59,583 nt of DNA from an uncultured Gammaproteobacteria bacterium (GTDB lineage: Bacteria; Pseudomonadota; Gammaproteobacteria; Arenicellales; JAANXG01), in assembly GCA_947258975.1 (NCBI GenBank), contig CAMYKK010000021.1, positions 1 to 59,583 on the forward strand, written 5' to 3'. The position numbers and the translations under genes were made by a program. Within the stretch, counting starts at the first letter, position 1. Each line of letters starts with the position of its first letter. Of this stretch, positions 55,698-59,583 are shown one piece after another. Under the pieces are notes generated by a model that saw only the letters and a program-made list of their open reading frames with translations, ran no database searches and was not told the DNA's origin.

Positions 55698-55916
55698 AAA
55701 TTATGAAATGCGGAAAGCAGGCGTGCAGTAAATGTAATCTGAGTAATTTAACACACTGTATGTACACTAGTTGCTGTCGATGAAATGATCGTTATGTGGG
55801 CGTCCTTGATCAACTTAGTCCGGAAGCTGTAACACGCGGCCGCAGTGACCGTCACCGTTGCATGGGCGGCCGGGTTTCTCATCGCACGGATTGTGTCGCA
55901 ACTCGAGGAATAAAAC

Positions 55917-56699
55917 ATGAAGAAGTTGTGGTTACTTCTGCCGCTGCTGGGACTGTTTCCGCTGGCGTGTCCGGCGCAAACCGCGGAAGAAAAGGGATTA
56001 GAAATTGCGGTGGAAGCGGATAAGCGCGATTTGGGCTGGAGTGACAGTACAGCCGACATGAAGATGATCCTTCGCAACCGGCAGGGTGAGCAAAGCGAAC
56101 GCGCGATTCGTGTGCGCACCCTCGAAGTACAGGGCGACGGCGATAAATCCTTGACGATCTTTGACCATCCCGCAGACGTGAAGGGGACTGCATTCTTGAG
56201 TTACACCCATGCTGTAAAAGCGGACGATCAATGGTTGTATCTGCCAGCCCTGAAGAGGGTGAAACGAATCTCGTCAGCCAATAAATCCGGTCCTTTTATG
56301 GGCAGCGAGTTTGCATACGAAGACATTAGTTCGCAGGAAATTGAAAAGTACCATTATAAATATCTGCGTGATGAGACCCTCGATGGTCAGGAGACGTTCG
56401 TCATTCAGCGTACTCCTCAATACAAGCACTCGGGCTATACCAAGCAGATGGCGTGGATCGATAAACAGCATTATCGCGTGTTAAAGGTGGCGTATTTTGA
56501 TCGCAAGGGTGCACATTTGAAAACACTCACGATCAAAGACTACAAACAGTATCTCGATAAGTACTGGCGTGCTGATCGCATGCATATGGCCAACCATCAA
56601 AATGGTAAGAGCACCACTTTGTTATGGAGCAAGCACCGATTCAAAAGCGGCTTTTCGGACAGGGATTTCGACCGCAACAGCCTCAAGCGGGCGCGCTGA
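55917..56699 (+). CDS. LolA-like outer membrane lipoprotein-sorting protein
   Basis: 260 residues with a signal peptide (LLLPLLGLFPLACPAQ). The domain shows TADMKMILRNRQGEQSERAIRV, DDQWLYLPALKRVKRIS and a MAWIDKQHYRVLKVAYFDRKG block, typical of the LolA-fold proteins that often accompany RND/MMPL exporters. Its hydrophobic half-barrel would bind lipid or a hydrophobic compound. No MMPL gene is present, but a SPOR-barrel gene follows after 69 bp and an MCE lipoprotein after that. Confidence 0.87.
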   Translation: MKKLWLLLPLLGLFPLACPAQTAEEKGLEIAVEADKRDLGWSDSTADMKMILRNRQGEQSERAIRVRTLEVQGDGDKSLTIFDHPADVKGTAFLSYTHAVKADDQWLYLPALKRVKRISSANKSGPFMGSEFAYEDISSQEIEKYHYKYLRDETLDGQETFVIQRTPQYKHSGYTKQMAWIDKQHYRVLKVAYFDRKGAHLKTLTIKDYKQYLDKYWRADRMHMANHQNGKSTTLLWSKHRFKSGFSDRDFDRNSLKRAR

Positions 56700-56768
56700 G
56701 ATGATTCTGATGTAATTATATATATAATCGTCAATTCAGAAAGTAACAATGATTACTTAAAGCGTGAC

Positions 56769-58355
56769 ATGAGCATTGGACCTGGGCGCGTCAGTACCTC
56801 CATGCGTGGTTGCGTAGCGCTGATGGCGGGTTTCATGTTGGGCCTACAGGCTGATGCATTCTGTGCGGATTTTGTGGTTCAAGTCGGCGCTTTCGCAAAC
56901 CGCGGCAATGCCGAACGTCTCATGACGCGTCTTGGGGAGGTGGGAGTTTTCAATACCAGGCTGTGGGACGTCGGGCGGCCGGCGCGGACACTGACTACGG
57001 TGTTGTCAGGTCCGTTCTCTGATCGCGAACAGGCGCGCGAGGCGCAGTTGGAACTGGCCCGGTTTGGTTATTCTGGTTTTATTCGCGGCTGCTCAGTTGC
57101 GTTGCCGGCGCAGCACTATGCCGCCAAGACTGAGCCGGAATCGTCCACTACGCCGTCGATTGCGCAGCCGGCGCCAACGCCGCAATTTGTTTCCGCCGCG
57201 GAAACAGTCCGCGCAGAGGGCGCCCGGTCTGAGTGGACCGGGAATGTGAATCTGGAATATCGCACTTTCTTTCATTCACCGGGCGATCCGCGCCAGCATG
57301 GTGACAACGTCTCGCTATCGGCGCAACCGGAACTGTATTATGCATGGAACAATGGGCGTGACTCATTGACCTTTGTACCGTTTTTTCGATGGGATCAACA
57401 TGATGACGAGCGCACCCATTTAGATATCCGCGAACTCATGTGGTTGACCGCACGGAATGGTTGGGAACTGCGTATCGGTGTTGGCAAGGTGTTCTGGGGA
57501 GTCACCGAGTCCCAGCATCTCGTTGACATCATCAACCAGACCGACCTGGTCGAGAACATCGATACCGAAGAAAAGCTTGGTCAGCCGATGCTCAACTTAG
57601 CATTGATTCGTGATTGGGGTACGCTGGACACCTTCGTGCTGCCGTACTTTCGCGAGCGTACATTCCCCGGCCCCGAGGGCCGATTGCGCATGATGCCTGG
57701 AGTCGACCCGGGTGGCGCAATCTACGTGTCCTCGCGCGAGCAGGAGCACATTGATTTCGCGATCCGTTGGTCGCATTCTCCGGGAGACTGGGACCTCGGG
57801 CTATCCCATTTCACCGGAACCAGCCGCGACCCGAGATTTACACCCGGTACGCGCGAAGACGGTGAAGTGGTCATGTTTCCGATCTACGATCAGATCGATC
57901 AAACCGGATTGGATGTTCAAGCCACGAAAGGCTCATGGCTGTGGAAGCTGGAGGCGATTCGCAGATCAGGACAGGGGCCGTCGTTCGTCGCCAGCACCAC
58001 CGGATTCGAATATACCTACTTTGGAATATTCGAGACACCAATGGATGTGGGACTGGTGATGGAATATCTCTATGATGACCGTCCCAAAGATATCACCGCA
58101 CCGTTCGCGGACGATATCTTTGCCGGAGTTAGACTGACGTTGAACGACGTGCAAAGCACGGAGGCTTTGCTAGGATGCATCTTTGACATGGATTCGTCGG
58201 CGAGACTTTGTAACGTGGAAGCCAGTCGCCGGTTGAGCGATCACTGGATGGTCGAATTCGAGGTGCGAACCTTCCAAGAACTCACGGAACGGGATCCCCT
58301 GTTCTCTCTGCGCCGCGATGACTACGCACAACTGGGACTTTCTTACCACTTTTAG
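56769..58355 (+). CDS. SPOR-domain outer-membrane beta-barrel protein
   Basis: 528 residues. A signal peptide ends near residue 33. A SPOR domain (about 34-110, FVVQVGAFANRGNAERLMTRL and GPFSDREQAREAQLEL) is followed by a Pro/Ala-rich linker and a long region of amphipathic strands with aromatic girdles (RTFFHSPGD, YYAWNNGRDSLTF). It ends in GLSYHF, a C-terminal Phe typical of barrel proteins. The barrel resembles DUF1302-type proteins often found beside LolA-like genes. SPOR would bind denuded septal peptidoglycan. The fusion is unusual to me. Confidence 0.8.
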   Translation: MSIGPGRVSTSMRGCVALMAGFMLGLQADAFCADFVVQVGAFANRGNAERLMTRLGEVGVFNTRLWDVGRPARTLTTVLSGPFSDREQAREAQLELARFGYSGFIRGCSVALPAQHYAAKTEPESSTTPSIAQPAPTPQFVSAAETVRAEGARSEWTGNVNLEYRTFFHSPGDPRQHGDNVSLSAQPELYYAWNNGRDSLTFVPFFRWDQHDDERTHLDIRELMWLTARNGWELRIGVGKVFWGVTESQHLVDIINQTDLVENIDTEEKLGQPMLNLALIRDWGTLDTFVLPYFRERTFPGPEGRLRMMPGVDPGGAIYVSSREQEHIDFAIRWSHSPGDWDLGLSHFTGTSRDPRFTPGTREDGEVVMFPIYDQIDQTGLDVQATKGSWLWKLEAIRRSGQGPSFVASTTGFEYTYFGIFETPMDVGLVMEYLYDDRPKDITAPFADDIFAGVRLTLNDVQSTEALLGCIFDMDSSARLCNVEASRRLSDHWMVEFEVRTFQELTERDPLFSLRRDDYAQLGLSYHF

Positions 58356-58486
58356 ACCCGCTTTTCGTAGCATACTGGCATCAAGACACAAGGATGGCGC
58401 GCAATTATCTTAAGTTATAGTAAGATTGTCGCATCAACAAATCTCGTAAAGTGCAATTATTGTTGATCAGCCGGGAGAACGTTTCG

Positions 58487-59254
58487 ATGAATAAATGGGT
58501 AGTGATTCTTAGCATTGTTACGATCGGACTTGCTGCGTGCGCGCGCAGTTTGGACTTGGTGGTGTTTTTTACCGCTGCGCCCGGGCTGCACAAGGGTGAT
58601 GCAGTGATGTTGAATGGTGAGCAGATCGGCAAGGTCGCCAAGCTGGAGACCGTCAATCAACGTACAAAAGTGCTCTTGGCGCTGGATCCGGACAAAGCGA
58701 CTAGCTTACGCAGCAACGCTGCGGCGATGCTCGTAACACAGGATGCGACCCATGTGGTGGAAATCTATAATTCGACCACGGGTTCCAGTCCCGTTGATCC
58801 GGGCCATGAATTGCTGACCATCGATTCAAGTCTGGAGCTTCTAGCATGGCGTGCCGGAGAGACGTTGGACCAAACCAATAAGCAGGTCGGCGAGGCGCTA
58901 AGTTCCTTACAGGCGTACTTTTCCAGTCCCGAGTGGGAGCAACGGAAACAGGGGCTGCAAGAAGATCTTGCCGGGTTGGAGCAAGCGGTAGGTCGATCTT
59001 CGGACGAAGCACGGCGCGAGTTGGAAGCTTTGCTTGGTTCGCTGGAAGATAAATCGCAGGAAACCGCGAAGCAATTGGAACAGCAATATCAGGCGTTGAA
59101 GGATGATTTGTCCGAACTCGGCAACGATCTGGCGAAGCAGGGGCAAGAAGACCTGTTACCAGCGTTGGAGAAAATATTATCCACGGTTCGCGAGGCCCTG
59201 GAGCAATACCAACACCAGGACAATCCGCCCACGAATCAGAAAAAATCCTCTTGA
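58487..59254 (+). CDS. MCE-domain lipoprotein with coiled-coil tail
   Basis: 255 residues from ATG 58487. The lipobox LAAC gives Cys18, so it is a lipoprotein. Residues 20-100 form an MlaD-type MCE domain (FFTAAPGLHKGDAVMLNGEQIGKV). From about 125 to 245 it is a long Glu/Leu/Gln-rich coiled coil (EQQYQALKDDLSELGND). MCE proteins make lipid-conducting rings; here lipid anchoring replaces the usual membrane helix. It follows the SPOR-barrel gene by 131 bp. Confidence 0.85.
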   Translation: MNKWVVILSIVTIGLAACARSLDLVVFFTAAPGLHKGDAVMLNGEQIGKVAKLETVNQRTKVLLALDPDKATSLRSNAAAMLVTQDATHVVEIYNSTTGSSPVDPGHELLTIDSSLELLAWRAGETLDQTNKQVGEALSSLQAYFSSPEWEQRKQGLQEDLAGLEQAVGRSSDEARRELEALLGSLEDKSQETAKQLEQQYQALKDDLSELGNDLAKQGQEDLLPALEKILSTVREALEQYQHQDNPPTNQKKSS

Positions 59255-59264
59255 GAGCAAAGAG

Positions 59265-59309
59265 TAATGGGGTCAGAGTGCATTAAAAAAATGCACTCCG
59301 ACCCCATTA
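59265..59309. repeat. Long hairpin of the dispersed repeat family, copy D
   Basis: TAATGGGGTCAGAGTGCATT (59265-59284) and AATGCACTCCGACCCCATTA (59290-59309) form a 20-bp stem with one mismatch and a 5-base A-rich loop. It is the same GGGGTCRGAGT core as copies A-C but with the longest stem. It sits 10 bp after the MCE gene. Confidence 0.7.
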
Positions 59310-59319
59310 GCTAATCAGC

Positions 59320-59337
59320 GGGGCCAGACCCCTTTTT
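59320..59337 (+). terminator. Short intrinsic terminator-like element
   Basis: GGGG CCAGA CCCC followed by TTTTT, 65 bp beyond the MCE lipoprotein stop and just after the long hairpin. The four-base-pair GC stem is short but the T-run is clear. It may itself be a decayed copy of the GGGGTC/GACCCC repeat. Confidence 0.45.
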
Positions 59338-59367
59338 ACTCCTTTTTGCTCTACTTGGGAGGATGAC

Positions 59368-59583
59368 ATGAAAGATTTTGATGCTACGAAAACAACCGTC
59401 GATACCTCTCGGCGTAACGCTCTCAAGGCCCTTGGCCTCGGTACCGCCGCGCTAGCTGCCCCTGGCTTGTTACGCAGCGGTCCCGCGCTGGCGATACCGG
59501 CAGATCTCGCCATGAAACCGATCCCGCGCACGGGCGAGAAAGTGCCGGCCATTGGACTCGGCACGCATATGACGTTCGATGTC
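59368..59583 (+). CDS. Tat-exported aldo/keto reductase (N-terminal part)
   Basis: 72 codons are visible from ATG 59368; the gene continues past the right edge. GGGAGGATGAC precedes the start. SRRNALKALGLGTAALAAPG is a twin-arginine signal (RR with a hydrophobic core). After the signal, PIPRTGEKVPAIGLGTHMTFD matches the start of aldo/keto reductases (IGLGT). A periplasmic location would need cofactor loading before export, as the Tat route allows. Confidence 0.85.
   Translation, partial: MKDFDATKTTVDTSRRNALKALGLGTAALAAPGLLRSGPALAIPADLAMKPIPRTGEKVPAIGLGTHMTFDV

Noticed and set aside
1-59583. tRNA or rRNA genes.
   Set aside because: No cloverleaf with a GGTTCRAATCC-type T-arm or rRNA-like segment was seen on either strand by eye; a dedicated scan could still find one.

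Overview
The window reads as a chromosomal segment of a gammaproteobacterium of moderately high GC content, probably an uncultured or little-studied one. Supporting marks are DUF1820, DUF3429 and DUF3775 proteins, a YdbH/YnbE/YdbL set, SixA phosphatases, an EndA nuclease, RimO and an outer-membrane barrel protein ending in Phe. No rRNA, tRNA, CRISPR array or intact transposase gene was seen. The taxonomic placement is an inference from gene content.

Left end (1-13133, all minus strand): a five-gene unit read right to left. It encodes a GAF-HlyD membrane fusion protein, a PqqD-like/M50 site-2 protease/HlyD fusion, a short SecA-like ATPase, a third periplasmic HlyD adaptor and then the start (2010 residues visible) of a giant LEPR-XLL/DUF4347/cadherin surface protein that runs off the left edge. 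I read this as a dedicated export system with its giant cargo. It is the most interesting part of the window.

Middle (13134-35300): a mosaic of ordinary cell genes. These are glutaryl-CoA dehydrogenase, a TrmH-like RNA methyltransferase and small conserved proteins, then a four-gene minus-strand operon (RNase Z-like hydrolase, sugar nucleotidyltransferase, membrane protein, beta-hydroxyacid dehydrogenase). A lipoprotein patatin, a flavin reductase, a BON-LysM protein, an Ap4A phosphorylase-like enzyme, two SixA-like phosphatases, an isoaspartyl peptidase, a helix-hairpin-helix protein and a beta-CASP RNase follow. The YdbH-YnbE-YdbL envelope set, two MsrA enzymes flanking a broken DUF488 gene, and an iron-type alcohol dehydrogenase complete it.

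Right centre (35300-53900): after rimO comes a coherent C3-dicarboxylate and propionate block. It holds malonyl-CoA synthetase (MatB), methylmalonyl-CoA decarboxylase (ScpB, divergent), methylmalonyl-CoA mutase, both propionyl-CoA carboxylase subunits, the MeaB chaperone and methylmalonyl-CoA epimerase. A malonyltransferase follows (opposite strand), then a three-gene TRAP transporter followed with one-base overlaps by malonyl-CoA decarboxylase (MatA). Together these could import malonate or methylmalonate, activate it to the CoA ester and route it to acetyl-CoA, propionyl-CoA, succinyl-CoA or malonyl-ACP.

Right end (53900-59583): small DUF1820 and Mth938-like proteins, endonuclease I, and three consecutive envelope genes (LolA-like protein, SPOR plus beta-barrel protein, MCE-domain lipoprotein with coiled coil) that look like a lipid or hydrophobic-compound handling set. 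The start of a Tat-exported aldo/keto reductase is last.

Several intergenic regions carry copies of a dispersed hairpin repeat built on GGGGTCRGAGT. One copy is interrupted by a 175-bp MITE-like element with 15-bp inverted ends and an 11-bp target duplication. A cluster of GC-rich four-base-loop hairpins lies upstream of the DUF3429 gene.
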